Positions 1-7,690 of a stretch of 64,000 nucleotides of DNA are shown here, one piece after another. Origin of the DNA: Thermococcus stetteri (lineage in GTDB: Archaea > Methanobacteriota_B > Thermococci > Thermococcales > Thermococcaceae); assembly GCF_017873335.1 (NCBI RefSeq), contig NZ_JAGGKB010000005.1, positions 84,818-148,817 of the forward strand, written 5' to 3'. The notes beneath the pieces were generated by a model. It was not told the origin of the DNA. It saw nothing but the letters and a program-made list of their open reading frames with translations, and ran no database searches. Every line of letters starts with the position of its first letter. The first letter of the stretch is position 1. The translations under genes were made by a program, and so were the position numbers.

Positions 1-240
<240 letters not shown>

Positions 241-259
241 TCAGTGTCGTCTTCAATTT

Positions 260-1396
260 TCAGGAGAAATAAGATCTGAAAATTTCGATAGCAACCGTCA
301 TTGCCAATACCTCCAGATACCTGTGGTAGATTATGTACGGATAGTGTTTGAGGAATGGGTTAGTGGGGTCAGAAAGCTTCTCAAGGTTGTAATTGTCTAA
401 GCGGTTTAGATCCAATAGAACATAGGTTGAAAGTAGCTCTGCATATGGTCCATTATTGTTTTCATGCATGATCCTGAGCGCCCTTTCGTATATCTCCTTC
501 CTGAGACCAGTTATATTGTATGGGACATCAGCTCTTGTTTGGTATGCACCATAATATGGGTAAGGAACCTCTGCCCATTCTGTTTCCGCCAATTTTAGAT
601 GGGCGAGCGCAACTGAGTAGTACCAAAGTGATAGGGATTTTTCCCCTTTATAAAAAGCAGATTCAGAAAGATTTAACCATCCAAGTCCAAGACCGATTAA
701 ATCCCCCCTTAAATCCTTCTTTTCTCTCATGCTCTTTTCTAATTCTTTGAACTCTTCTTGTGTTCGGGTGATATTTTGTAGATCAAAGTTTATTTTCTTG
801 TATTTGTAATCTCTCCTGTTGACATGTCTCTGGAGGAATGGTACAAGGGCATTAAGATCAAAGGCTGCCCTGGTATTGGTGGCATTGGTTTCATATTCTG
901 CAAGCTCCCATTGTACATATAATTCTCCAATTGCCATCCAAGGGGATTGTCCCTTAATGTGTTCTGTCTTATTCATTTCTGCCAATAAATCTTCTAACTT
1001 AGTTCTAGCTAAGTTGATATCACCAAACTCTCTTTTACACTCGATCATGTCATAATGGAGATACGCAACAGTTGGAACGAATGTGTAGATTTTAAAAGTA
1101 TAAAAGTCCTTCGAAATCTCACTCATCTCACACTTACTTTGGCTAAGGTTCAGAGCCATGGAATTTGCTTCATCTATTAGGACACTATCAGTAGTTAGTC
1201 CACTGAAGTTGGTTAGAGAGTAGGTCATCTTCATTTTTTTAATTTCTTCTGTTGTGTACACATAGGGTGGGACATTCTGAATCTCTGCTTTCCCTTTCGA
1301 AAGCAAAAAGTCCTTGGTAGTACCCACAACATATATTCCAAAGAGTATAAGGATTATAAAAAAAAGTGCTGTAAACTTTATGTCCAGCGAATCCAT
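260..1396 (-). CDS. Unrecognised membrane-anchored protein, 378 aa
   Basis: I do not recognise the family. Residues 8-28 (start ALFFIILILFGIYVVG) form one strong membrane segment after a short charged N-terminus, so the protein is probably anchored with most of its mass on one side. The rest is acidic and apparently helical, with several short blocks of Tyr, Trp and Leu that could form TPR-like helical pairs (ESAFYKGEKSLSLWYYSVAL, about residues 245-264), but no catalytic motif. It starts 11 nt downstream of the stop of the secreted 282-aa gene on the same strand, so the two are probably co-transcribed. Base composition is lower in GC than the aromatic operons further along, which hints at acquired DNA. 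Confidence 0.6.
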   Translation of the reverse strand: MDSLDIKFTALFFIILILFGIYVVGTTKDFLLSKGKAEIQNVPPYVYTTEEIKKMKMTYSLTNFSGLTTDSVLIDEANSMALNLSQSKCEMSEISKDFYTFKIYTFVPTVAYLHYDMIECKREFGDINLARTKLEDLLAEMNKTEHIKGQSPWMAIGELYVQWELAEYETNATNTRAAFDLNALVPFLQRHVNRRDYKYKKINFDLQNITRTQEEFKELEKSMREKKDLRGDLIGLGLGWLNLSESAFYKGEKSLSLWYYSVALAHLKLAETEWAEVPYPYYGAYQTRADVPYNITGLRKEIYERALRIMHENNNGPYAELLSTYVLLDLNRLDNYNLEKLSDPTNPFLKHYPYIIYHRYLEVLAMTVAIEIFRSYFS

Positions 1397-1406
1397 GGCT
1401 AACCCC

Positions 1407-2255
1407 TCATCTGTTTATGACCACCTTAAGGGTATAACTGGTCCTAGTTTGAATACTCTCCTCGTAGCTGGTTATCCCTTCGATTCTCTCTTCTCTGTCA
1501 TTGTAAGTTTGGGGAAGCCTTGGTGAAGTTAACCATCCAAAATGAGTATTCGAATATATCTTCACCTTGGAAGATGCCTCTATAATATAGTAGAAGGTGC
1601 CTCTAGGAAGCGAATTTCTGTTTAGAACCGTGACTTCAAACATTGCCCCTGCAGTAGTTGCTGGGGTTAATTGTTCTGAGATACTGTCCATTCCAGATAC
1701 TTGCGTATACAGAGTACTTGAACTTAAGTCTTTCATTAGTTGGATTGAGGACTCTACTAAGCCACCCCCAGGAATTAAGGACAATACAACAGACTTTATA
1801 AAGCTAACAGTAGCTTCCACATACCGGTAATTTGAAGGGATGTTACTTTCCTGATTACTTAGCTTTTCTACAAGATAGAATTTAACAAATGTTTGAGCTT
1901 GTTGTGGTTTATTTGTAACTCTAAGTGTTATCCATTTATCATTAACAAAATAGCAGGTACTAAAATGACACAAAGGCTCGTTATCAACACTAGTCACACT
2001 AGTGACTATTAACAGTTGTTCCGGATCATATCCATCTCCCTGAATAGGATACGAACCTGTAAGAAACAACGCTTCAGTGGCATGTGAACCGGGGGAGACT
2101 GCCACCGGACCCCTCCAGAGAAAGCCACTATCTCCACCACCATAACCTGGAGTTACTGCAGAAGGGCTTACTTTTTGACTAACTGCCAGTGCCTGCTGGG
2201 TAATTAGTGATATAATAACAAACAACACACCCATGTATTTAACTTTTCTTTTCAT
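1407..2255 (-). CDS. Unrecognised secreted protein with signal peptide, 282 aa
   Basis: Residues 1-24 look like a Sec signal peptide: basic MKRKVK, hydrophobic GVLFVIISLIT, then AQ/ALA-type cleavage near QQALA-VS. The mature part is rich in Ser, Thr, Tyr and Val and looks like beta structure. It has a hydrophobic patch near SFIKSVVLSLIPGGGLVE (about residues 152-169) that could touch or enter a membrane, and one Cys pair (PLCHFSTCYF, about residues 95-104) that could form a disulfide. No known family or active site is evident. It is the first gene of a probable two-gene unit with the membrane-anchored protein downstream, and a TATA-like box lies about 40 nt upstream. Confidence 0.6.
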   Translation of the reverse strand: MKRKVKYMGVLFVIISLITQQALAVSQKVSPSAVTPGYGGGDSGFLWRGPVAVSPGSHATEALFLTGSYPIQGDGYDPEQLLIVTSVTSVDNEPLCHFSTCYFVNDKWITLRVTNKPQQAQTFVKFYLVEKLSNQESNIPSNYRYVEATVSFIKSVVLSLIPGGGLVESSIQLMKDLSSSTLYTQVSGMDSISEQLTPATTAGAMFEVTVLNRNSLPRGTFYYIIEASSKVKIYSNTHFGWLTSPRLPQTYNDREERIEGITSYEESIQTRTSYTLKVVINR

Positions 2256-2292
2256 ATAACCACCTTGTATTATTAAATTATACTCAATGAGG

Positions 2293-2303
2293 CATTATAA
2301 ACT
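2293..2303 (-). promoter_or_regulatory. TATA-like box for the secreted-protein unit
   Basis: The minus strand reads AAGTTTATAATG here, about 40 nt upstream of the ATG at 2255, the usual distance for an archaeal TATA box with a short leader. Seen by eye only. Confidence 0.4.
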
Positions 2304-2357
2304 TTTTGGCATTGAACAGTATTGGAGCAAAATTGTGGGTGAGGTTTTTAAGTTAGA

Positions 2358-2474
2358 ATGAGGACTGTAAATCATGCCGAGGAGGAGAAAATAGAAAATA
2401 AACTGGGCAGGTATGAACAGTTGTCCGCTTTAGGTTGCCTGCTGCAATTTTTACTGAAATTTTTAGAAAAATAA
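2358..2474 (+). other. Possible 38-codon small ORF in an otherwise empty stretch
   Basis: ATG at 2358 opens a 38-codon frame starting MRTVNHAEEEKIENKLGRY, with a charged helical first half and a hydrophobic second half ending LLQFLLKFLEK. A TATA-like ATTATAAAC lies at 2293-2302, but there is no convincing ribosome binding site. It could be a small amphipathic protein or chance. Between 2256 and 2498 I see nothing else. Confidence 0.2.
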
Positions 2475-2498
2475 TCCTGTTAAACCTCGTTCAGGTGA

Positions 2499-2731
2499 TC
2501 AAAATTCTCTGTTTTTCACTGCGAGGAGTTTTGGCTGGTAGATTGCTTCTGCTATTTTCTGAACTGTTTCCCAGACGGTTGTGTGGCTGATTTTGAGGAT
2601 TCTGGCGGTTTGTCTGTAGCTTAAGCCGTGTAGGTATAGGTTTATTGCTCTGACTTTCTTTTCTGGTGGGATTTTGTTTCGGCGAAAAGGTTTTAAGGGA
2701 ATAAATGGTGAATAATGGTTTCAGCTTGCAT
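2499..2731 (-). pseudogene. Truncated IS6-like (ISPfu-type) transposase, N-terminal part
   Basis: The minus strand encodes KPFRRNKIPPEKKVRAINLY followed by LHGLSYRQTARILKISHTT and VWETVQKIAEAIYQP, the helix-turn-helix start of the IS6-family transposases known from Pyrococcus (ISPfu elements). The frame ends with TGA at 2499 just after KNREF, so the DDE catalytic domain is gone. The upstream ATG at 2731 (MQAETIIHHLFP) is separated from the rest by a one-base frame break near 2700. The piece overlaps the truncated FAD oxidoreductase frame by a few bases, which suggests the element once landed in that gene and most of both was later lost. Confidence 0.75.
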
Positions 2732-2870
2732 ATTCCCCCTTTCTTCTTCTGTGGTAGTGTCTGGGATTTAAACCTGACGCCCCACTGCTTATCCTGACAG
2801 TATCCTTTAAAGCCGCGGCAAATCCCGCCGCTCCACCTCCGATAATAACAAAATCATACTCATTCATCAT
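2721..2870 (-). pseudogene. FAD/NAD(P)-binding oxidoreductase (mercuric reductase-like), N-terminal stub
   Basis: After a strong ribosome binding site (GGAGGT, 6 nt before ATG) the frame reads MMNEYDFVIIGGGAAGFAAA, the FAD-binding Rossmann start (GGGAAG) of pyridine nucleotide-disulfide oxidoreductases. It departs from the family after about 22 residues and stops at codon 50. The stub is the third gene of a unit with an HMA metallochaperone and a YHS protein, a set often seen with mercury or copper handling, so a MerA-like reductase is a reasonable guess for the lost protein. The junction with foreign sequence is near 2800. Confidence 0.7.
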
Positions 2871-2931
2871 GTTGTACCTCCACTAACAAAAATTAGATTC
2901 TAGTGCATCAAAAGACTAAGAGAGAAAAAGA

Positions 2932-3150
2932 TCAATGACAACACCCGTGCCTTCTGTGACCATGTCCGTGTTCGTGGGAGTGCATCCCGTGTTTGTGCTT
3001 CATTTTCTCTTCCTTAACGTACTTTTCCGGGTTCGCCTCAAACTCCGCCCTGCATCCCGGAGAGCAGAAGTAGTAGACCTTTCCCTTATATTCAACCTTA
3101 ATCTCCGTATTTTCGTCCACTTCCATTCCACAGACGGGATCAACCGGCAT
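2932..3150 (-). CDS. YHS-domain metal-binding protein with His-rich tail, 72 aa
   Basis: Residues 1-46 are a YHS domain: [13 protein letters not shown], then [19 protein letters not shown], with the Cys residues that bind metal in this family. YHS domains occur alone or fused to copper and heavy-metal ATPases and transfer soft metals. The last 22 residues are almost only His, Gly, Lys and Cys ([19 protein letters not shown]), an extra metal-binding tail. The start codon directly follows the stop of the HMA gene, so the two are translated from one message and probably act as a metal chaperone pair in the cytoplasm. The next gene in the unit is the truncated FAD oxidoreductase. Confidence 0.85.
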   Translation of the reverse strand: MPVDPVCGMEVDENTEIKVEYKGKVYYFCSPGCRAEFEANPEKYVKEEKMKHKHGMHSHEHGHGHRRHGCCH

Positions 3151-3354
3151 TCACTCCACCTCGACTTCGTAGCCGTATCTCTCTATTGCCATCACGATAT
3201 CCTCAAGGCTTACTTTTTCAGGGTCGAACTCAACAACGGCAGTCTTCTTCTCAAGGCTGACCTCTCCCTTCGCCCCGACGCTCTCTATAGCTTTGTTTAT
3301 CCTCATGACGCAGTGCTTGCAGCTCATATTGGGGATTTTCAAAATGGCTTTCAT
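3151..3354 (-). CDS. Heavy-metal-associated (HMA) domain metallochaperone, 67 aa
   Basis: A single HMA domain: the metal-binding loop PNMSCKHCVMRI (about residues 8-19) gives the CxxC pair, and the length and beta-alpha-beta pattern to the C-terminal VEVE match CopZ/MerP-type proteins. It should carry Cu(I), Zn or Hg(II) in the cytoplasm to a partner. A ribosome binding site GGTGATG precedes the ATG. It heads the unit HMA - YHS - FAD oxidoreductase stub. No metal-transporting ATPase gene is in this window, so its partner lies elsewhere or was lost together with the reductase. The family is certain; the metal is not. Confidence 0.9.
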   Translation of the reverse strand: MKAILKIPNMSCKHCVMRINKAIESVGAKGEVSLEKKTAVVEFDPEKVSLEDIVMAIERYGYEVEVE

Positions 3355-3449
3355 TTTGGCATCACCATATTAAGCTGGACGGGAGCCCTTATTGTCCTTA
3401 TCTTTTCCAAAATGAGAAGAAATTATTAAAAAACCTTTAAAAATTGAAA

Positions 3450-3830
3450 CTAAAGAGAGTCAATAATTTTGATAACTTTCTCTTCCATGGGCCTCATTAG
3501 ATCTGCCACCTTCTCCCCCGCTATCTTCCACGCCACACTGGGCAAAGTAACGCCGAGGTAGTTTCCATCCTCTCTGCGGTAGCCGAAGCCCGTGCAGGGG
3601 AGCAAAGCTCCTATGTTCGGGTCTATCTTCACAAGCTCAGCCACGAGCTCCCTGTCGCATATGAAAAGCAAATGGTAATCGGCGACTATTCCGTCCTCGC
3701 GCTCCACCATGGCAACGGGAATCCTCTCACCGATGAGGAGAAAACCCTCCTCCTCAAGCCTTTTCTTGAAGCGCTCCCAGAGGAAGTCGAGGTCTTTATC
3801 AAACTTTCTCACGTAATAGAACACTCTCAC
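3450..3830 (-). CDS. DUF302 family protein, 126 aa
   Basis: Sequence and length fit DUF302: an N-terminal strand (MRVFYYVRKFDKDLDF), a central HLLFICDRELVAEL, and the family's Cys-containing LLPCTGFGYRRED (about residues 77-89). The function of the family is not established; members are often found beside redox and sulfur genes. Its ATG overlaps the stop of the upstream CoA-binding gene by 4 nt (ATGA), so the two are translationally coupled, and the frame break in that gene may reduce its expression. No signal peptide or membrane segment is visible. Confidence 0.8.
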   Translation of the reverse strand: MRVFYYVRKFDKDLDFLWERFKKRLEEEGFLLIGERIPVAMVEREDGIVADYHLLFICDRELVAELVKIDPNIGALLPCTGFGYRREDGNYLGVTLPSVAWKIAGEKVADLMRPMEEKVIKIIDSL

Positions 3831-4219
3831 ACCTCCAGGAAGAGCTTCCTATCGCTCGTCTCGACCATTATGCACTTCTCAAAGCTGTATTCAACTCCGA
3901 CCCTTTCAAGGAACTCCCTTATCTCCTCGCTCTCAGCCCCGGGCTGGAACCAGAGTCTCTTAAAGCCAGCCTCAACGGCTTCCTTGGCAACCTGGTGGCC
4001 CACTTTGGGGGGGAACCACAAAGACTATGACATCAACATCCCTCGGAAGCTCTTTAACGCTTTTGTAGCATTTAAGGCCCTCAATCTCGTCGTGATTGGG
4101 GTTCACCGGGAGAACCTCGAAGCCCTTCCTGAGGAGGTCCTTAAGGATTATATTCCCATACTTTGCCGGATTTTCTCCGCTCCTACAAGGGCTATCTTCC
4201 TAAACTCCTTCGGGTTCAT
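3827..4219 (-). pseudogene. CoA-binding domain protein (YccU-like), broken by two one-base indels
   Basis: The intact protein would be a small Rossmann CoA-binding protein. The start at 4219 (ribosome binding site GGTGAGG) gives MNPKEFRKIALVGA; the middle, in another frame, reads KYGNIILKDLLRKGFEVLPV and continues to DVIVFVVPP; the end reads KVGHQVAKEAVEAGFKRLWF. The first break is in an A run at 4171-4174 (one A short) and the second in a G run at 4007-4013 (one base too many). Their net effect restores the original frame, and the rest of the sequence looks well conserved, so this is either a very recent pseudogene or two sequencing errors. It is coupled by a 4-nt overlap to the DUF302 gene. 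Confidence 0.8.
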
Positions 4220-4287
4220 TTTCCTCACCGGGCTTGAATTTGTTTTCACCCTTTTTATACATTTCTGGACAAAAATGGATAAAAAAG

Positions 4288-5145
4288 TTACATGGCGCTT
4301 TTCAACTTGGAGTCCCCTCTGGCCAGTGAGGGCTCCTTTCCGTACGCCCTCAGGACGAGGTAGAGGGCAACCGTGGGGTAGCCGAGCTGGACCATTACCC
4401 TTCCCCACTCCATGCTTGCCGAATACCCGAAGAGCACCGCGAAGATTGAACCAATAGCTCCCTTGTGGTGCCATATACTGTCACCCGGAATTCCAAGATC
4501 GTAGGCCTTCTCTCCTATGAATCCAAGGTGCATGCCCTCCTCTTCACCCCATTCAATGAGCTCATGGGTTCCGTAACCTGCTAATCCAGCGGCAACAAAG
4601 ACAAGTAATATCGAGCTGTAGTAAAAGAACGTCCGCAGATTTATCCTCATGCCAACGCCGTAGATGAGGTACGCCAAAACTAAAGCCCCAGCTATCCCGG
4701 CAATCAGTCCCATCACGGTTCCCCCAAGATCCTGAGTGGCGAAGGGAGTTAGGAAGAGCACCGTCTCAAGGCCTTCTCTAAAGACCACCACGAAGGTGAA
4801 GCCTATTAAAGCTAAGGGGTTTATTGCCTCACTTACCTTGCTCTCTATTTCGGCCTTGATGTTCCTTCCTTTAGTAGCCATCCAGTAGATCATGCTCGTC
4901 AGCACTATAACGGCCAGATATGAAGCCACTCCCTCAAAGAGCTCCTTCTCTTCCAGTCCCCCGTAGAGCTCCAGTATGCCCACTCCAAGAAGGACGCTCG
5001 CGAGGATCGAGAGGCCCGCTCCCGTCCACACGTCCTTTATCTGATTCGACCTGTTGGTTCTCCTGAGGTAGGCAACGATAATCGCGACTATTATAGCTGC
5101 TTCAAGGGCTTCCCTAAAGGTTATGAGGAAAGCTCCAGCGTTCAT
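4288..5145 (-). CDS. FTR1-family iron permease, 285 aa
   Basis: An integral membrane protein with about seven hydrophobic segments and the two iron-binding REXXE motifs of the FTR1/EfeU family: FREALEAAIIVAII at about residues 10-23 and FREGLETVLF near residues 122-131. These proteins move iron across the cytoplasmic membrane. The ribosome binding site GGAGGTGA sits before the ATG. No EfeO or EfeB partner is next to it, so it probably works alone or with redox partners encoded elsewhere. Ferritin and SUF genes further along the window belong to the same iron economy. The family is firm; the direction and valence of transport are inferred. Confidence 0.9.
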   Translation of the reverse strand: MNAGAFLITFREALEAAIIVAIIVAYLRRTNRSNQIKDVWTGAGLSILASVLLGVGILELYGGLEEKELFEGVASYLAVIVLTSMIYWMATKGRNIKAEIESKVSEAINPLALIGFTFVVVFREGLETVLFLTPFATQDLGGTVMGLIAGIAGALVLAYLIYGVGMRINLRTFFYYSSILLVFVAAGLAGYGTHELIEWGEEEGMHLGFIGEKAYDLGIPGDSIWHHKGAIGSIFAVLFGYSASMEWGRVMVQLGYPTVALYLVLRAYGKEPSLARGDSKLKSAM

Positions 5146-5485
5146 GGGTTCACCTCCAAATTTGTTAGGTCAATCTAAAATAAGTTGGGGAACTTATGAA
5201 TTTTACCTTTGCCAAATTGAAACTTCGAACTTGGAAGTGAAAATTTCCCCGAGCTCACCGGGTATGACAGTTGTCAAATCTCTCAGGTTCGAACCAGGAA
5301 ACGTGAAGGTTGAGTATCGAAACAAACTCCCCAGTTTTGGGAAGAGGGGCCTGTAGGCCTTTCAAAGGCGCAGATAATGAGGGCATTCCGGTTTCAGAAT
5401 GAATAACGAGGCGAGAGAGTAAAAGAGGCATTGGAAAATACCATCAAAAAGATGCTGAAGTGACAAAGAAATTAGAAGGGAAGCC
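5146..5485. promoter_or_regulatory. Upstream region of the FTR1 gene and tail region of peroxiredoxin
   Basis: No gene is visible in these 340 nt. A TATA-like ACTTATTTTAG (minus strand, about 5175-5185) is suitably placed for FTR1. Further upstream lies the octamer ACTTCGAA at 5222-5229, inside the near-palindrome ACTTCGAACTTGGAAGT; the same octamer occurs twice in the peroxiredoxin/flavin reductase promoter region, so it may be a shared operator. Confidence 0.35.
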
Positions 5486-6055
5486 TCAGATCTTCCCGAC
5501 CAGGTCGAGGCTGACCTTGAGGGCTTCCTTGCCCGGCTCCCAGCTGGCCGGGCAGACCATCCCCGGGTTCTCGCGCACGAACTTGGAAGCCTTAAGCCTC
5601 CTGAGGATTTCCTTAGCACTCCGTCCTATGCTGTTGTCGTGCATCTCCATGTGCACAACCCTCCCGTCCGGGTCTATGATGAAGGTAGCCCTCCATGAAA
5701 CGCCCTCGTCCTCGATGTAGGTTCCAAAGAGCCTGCACACCTTCCCGGCCGGATCGGCAAGCATTGGATAGCGCACCTTTTTGATTGCCGGTGAGCTGTC
5801 GTGCCAGGCCTTATGGACATAGGCAGTGTCAGTTGAGACGCTTATTATCTCGGCCCCCTCTTTCTTGAACTCCTCGTAATACTCAGCGAGCTCCTCAAGC
5901 TCCGTGGGGCAGACGAAGGTGAAGTCCGCTGGATAAAATGCCAGCACGACCCACTTACCCCTGTAATCAGAGAACCTAAGCTTCCCTATCTCGTCTTTCT
6001 CCGGGAAGTATGCATCCGCCTCGAATTCGGGAACGATTTCTCCAACCTTCACCAT
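5486..6055 (-). CDS. 2-Cys peroxiredoxin (AhpC/Prx1 family), 189 aa
   Basis: Reduces hydrogen peroxide and organic peroxides in the cytoplasm. The peroxidatic Cys is in FTFVCPTELEEL (about residue 48) and the resolving Cys in MVCPASWEPG (about residue 171); the conserved Arg/Trp region VSWRATFIIDPDG is present. I chose the start MVKVGEIVPEFEADAY because GAGGTGA lies just upstream; a longer frame to 6106 lacks a site. It is divergent from a flavin reductase gene with a short shared control region, so both may answer to oxidative stress. Electrons probably come from a thioredoxin-like protein disulfide oxidoreductase encoded elsewhere. Confidence 0.92.
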   Translation of the reverse strand: MVKVGEIVPEFEADAYFPEKDEIGKLRFSDYRGKWVVLAFYPADFTFVCPTELEELAEYYEEFKKEGAEIISVSTDTAYVHKAWHDSSPAIKKVRYPMLADPAGKVCRLFGTYIEDEGVSWRATFIIDPDGRVVHMEMHDNSIGRSAKEILRRLKASKFVRENPGMVCPASWEPGKEALKVSLDLVGKI

Positions 6056-6119
6056 TTTGTTCACCTCACGATCAATTAGGCAACCCTGATTTAAAAAGGT
6101 TGTCATAACAAAGTGTGAA

Positions 6120-6149
6120 GTTTTGAACTTCGAAGCTTTTCACTTCGAA
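6120..6149. promoter_or_regulatory. Candidate redox operator between peroxiredoxin and flavin reductase
   Basis: GTTTTGAAC at 6120-6128 fits the GTTn3AAC site of SurR, the sulfur/redox regulator of Thermococcales. Overlapping it are two copies of ACTTCGAA (6127-6134 and 6142-6149) spaced 15 nt apart, just before the TATA-like GATAAACTTAAAG of the forward gene. One further ACTTCGAA lies upstream of FTR1. Motif matching by eye; not proof of binding. Confidence 0.35.
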
Positions 6150-6195
6150 AGGATAAACTTAAAGCCCCAAAATAGAAATTTTACACGGTGATGAT

Positions 6196-6762
6196 ATGAA
6201 GCTCAAAGTTATTCTCGGAACGGCAAGGGAAGGACGGAAGAGCGAGAAGGTCGCCAGGTATCTGACAAGAAAAGCGGGCGAACTCGGCTGGGAGGTTGAG
6301 CTTATAGATGTGAAGGACTACTTACTCTGTTATACCCACCGCTGGAAAATAACGCCCGAGATGGAGCGCTACCGCTCAAAAATCCTTGAAGCCGATGCCC
6401 TCATCATAGTTGCCCCCGAGTACAACGGCGGCTATCCCGGCGAGCTTAAGATTCTCCTCGACACGATCTTTGACGAGTACGAGGGTTTACCTGTTGGGAT
6501 AGTTACCGTATCGTCAGTTACCGGTGGGGCAAGACTCCTCCAGGAGCTGAGGCTTGCGACGGTGAACTACCGCATGCTCCCGGTTGGGCAGGTGCTCTTC
6601 TACAACGTTGACGAGCTCTTTGAGGGGGAGGAGCTTAAGGACGGGAAGTACGCGGAGAGGGTTGAACGGCTCTTCAAGATACTGGAGAAGTACGCAAAAG
6701 CCCTCAAGCCGATAAGGGACGAGGTGAGGGAAAAGCTGAAGGAGAAGGAAGAGCACCTCTGA
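6196..6762 (+). CDS. NAD(P)H-dependent FMN reductase-like flavoprotein, 188 aa
   Basis: A flavodoxin-fold protein of the NADPH-dependent FMN reductase family. The phosphate-binding start KVILGTAREGRKSEKVARYL (residues 4-23) and the flavin loop VAPEYNGGYPGELKILLD (about residues 74-91) are typical, and the length is right. It should use NAD(P)H to reduce flavin, quinone or azo-type substrates in the cytoplasm. The GGTGATGAT site before the ATG supports the start. It is divergent from peroxiredoxin, and its stop almost touches the end of the opposing membrane protein gene. The true substrate cannot be read from sequence. Confidence 0.88.
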   Translation: MKLKVILGTAREGRKSEKVARYLTRKAGELGWEVELIDVKDYLLCYTHRWKITPEMERYRSKILEADALIIVAPEYNGGYPGELKILLDTIFDEYEGLPVGIVTVSSVTGGARLLQELRLATVNYRMLPVGQVLFYNVDELFEGEELKDGKYAERVERLFKILEKYAKALKPIRDEVREKLKEKEEHL

Positions 6763-6763
6763 A

Positions 6764-7333
6764 TCAGTCCCCAACCACCGCGAGGTGAATCCCTAGGAGA
6801 ATCAGGAAAAGAACGGCCAGGGCAATGTGGAAGAGCTTCCACCTCCTCAGCAGAACCGCGAAGCGTTTGAGCCTCTCGCTCTGCTTTTTCCTCGCGGCCA
6901 TTTCAATCTTAACGTGAACGTACCGCCCGTAGAAGCCGCTTATGTTCATCAGGACCAGGACTATTGCCATTCCAAGCCCGGCCTTGCCTCCTAACGTGGA
7001 GTAGTCCGTGCAGGTGACAAAGTGAGCCAGTGCCAGTAGCGTTCCGACAACGGTGAGGCTGTGATGAATCGTCATGGGATAGACCGGCCCGAAGACGGTG
7101 ATGTACGCTCTCTCCGGCCTCATCACTATCCCAGGGCTTCCCCTTCTGTGCTCAATGATGAGCCCCCGTTTGGTGAGCGAGTAATAGGCCACACCAACGA
7201 ACACGAGACCAACTCCAAAGGCGGCCAGACCACCGAGTTCAGCCTCTCCTTCTTTTTCTCCACCGCCCTCATCGGCCGCCACCAGGCCAGTGAACAGGAG
7301 AAGGAGCATCAGACCCAACGCAAGCTTTTTCAT
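6764..7333 (-). CDS. Putative heme-type membrane protein with signal peptide, 189 aa
   Basis: Starts with a signal peptide (MKKLALGLMLLLLFTGLVAA), then an acidic Gly/Glu linker and about five hydrophobic segments. His residues sit in or next to the membrane segments (TIHHSL, LAHFVTC, YVHVKI, LFHIAL, GIHLAV), the arrangement seen in cytochrome b561 and ferric reductase-like proteins, so b-type heme binding and electron transfer across the membrane are plausible but not shown. I chose ATG 7333, which has GGTGG 8 nt upstream, over ATG 7354, which has none. A cytochrome b5-containing membrane gene near 25.5 kb has a similar character. Confidence 0.6.
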   Translation of the reverse strand: MKKLALGLMLLLLFTGLVAADEGGGEKEGEAELGGLAAFGVGLVFVGVAYYSLTKRGLIIEHRRGSPGIVMRPERAYITVFGPVYPMTIHHSLTVVGTLLALAHFVTCTDYSTLGGKAGLGMAIVLVLMNISGFYGRYVHVKIEMAARKKQSERLKRFAVLLRRWKLFHIALAVLFLILLGIHLAVVGD

Positions 7334-7354
7334 ACGATATCCCACCTTTTCCAT

Positions 7355-7690
7355 TCAATAACAGCAAATTCTTGGAGTGTTGAACCTCTCTGAGATCTTA
7401 AGAGATTTGTCAATTTCCATATAGCTGAACTTTCCAACATGAAGGGTATTGGGATCTCTGGTCCCAATGCTATCTCGTGGTAGCAGGTTTTTACTGTGAT
7501 TCCTGCTGTTTCGAGATAATTCCGAAAGTAAGAAGGTCAAAAACCAATAACTTAATCCTCAACCTTTCATATATGCATTCTTATGGGGACATCTGGCTCC
7601 GAACCATATTCGTTGATTGACGATTATTAATACAACATTAATCGAAAAACTTTTAAACGAGATTGGGGTCTATGGAGAATGGTGATTTAC
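7355..7690 (-). other. Intergenic stretch with a possible coding remnant and the promoter of the DsrE-like gene
   Basis: The minus strand at about 7540-7435 reads FRNYLETAGITVKTCYHEIA and then LGPEIPIPFM after a stop, without a start or binding site; it looks coding but I cannot assign it. A forward TATA-like CTTTTAAACG at about 7650-7659 suits the DsrE-like gene at 7691. Nothing else is apparent. Confidence 0.25.

Noticed and set aside
2760..2800. Sequence resembling the T-arm and 3-prime end of a tRNA near the broken FAD gene (minus strand GGTTTAAATCCCAGAC)
   Set aside because: The stem has a mismatch, and I find no matching 5-prime acceptor, D-arm or anticodon stem next to it. At most it is an integration-site remnant, not a tRNA gene.
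4148..4474. Long minus-strand frame covering the end of FTR1 and the start of the CoA-binding gene
   Set aside because: Its only meaningful part is the MNPKEFRKIALVGA end, which belongs to the CoA-binding gene; the rest is an out-of-frame reading of FTR1.
7355..7540. 61-codon minus-strand ORF beside the membrane protein gene
   Set aside because: No ribosome binding site, low-complexity product, and a different frame in the same place looks more protein-like. Kept only as an unassigned intergenic remnant.
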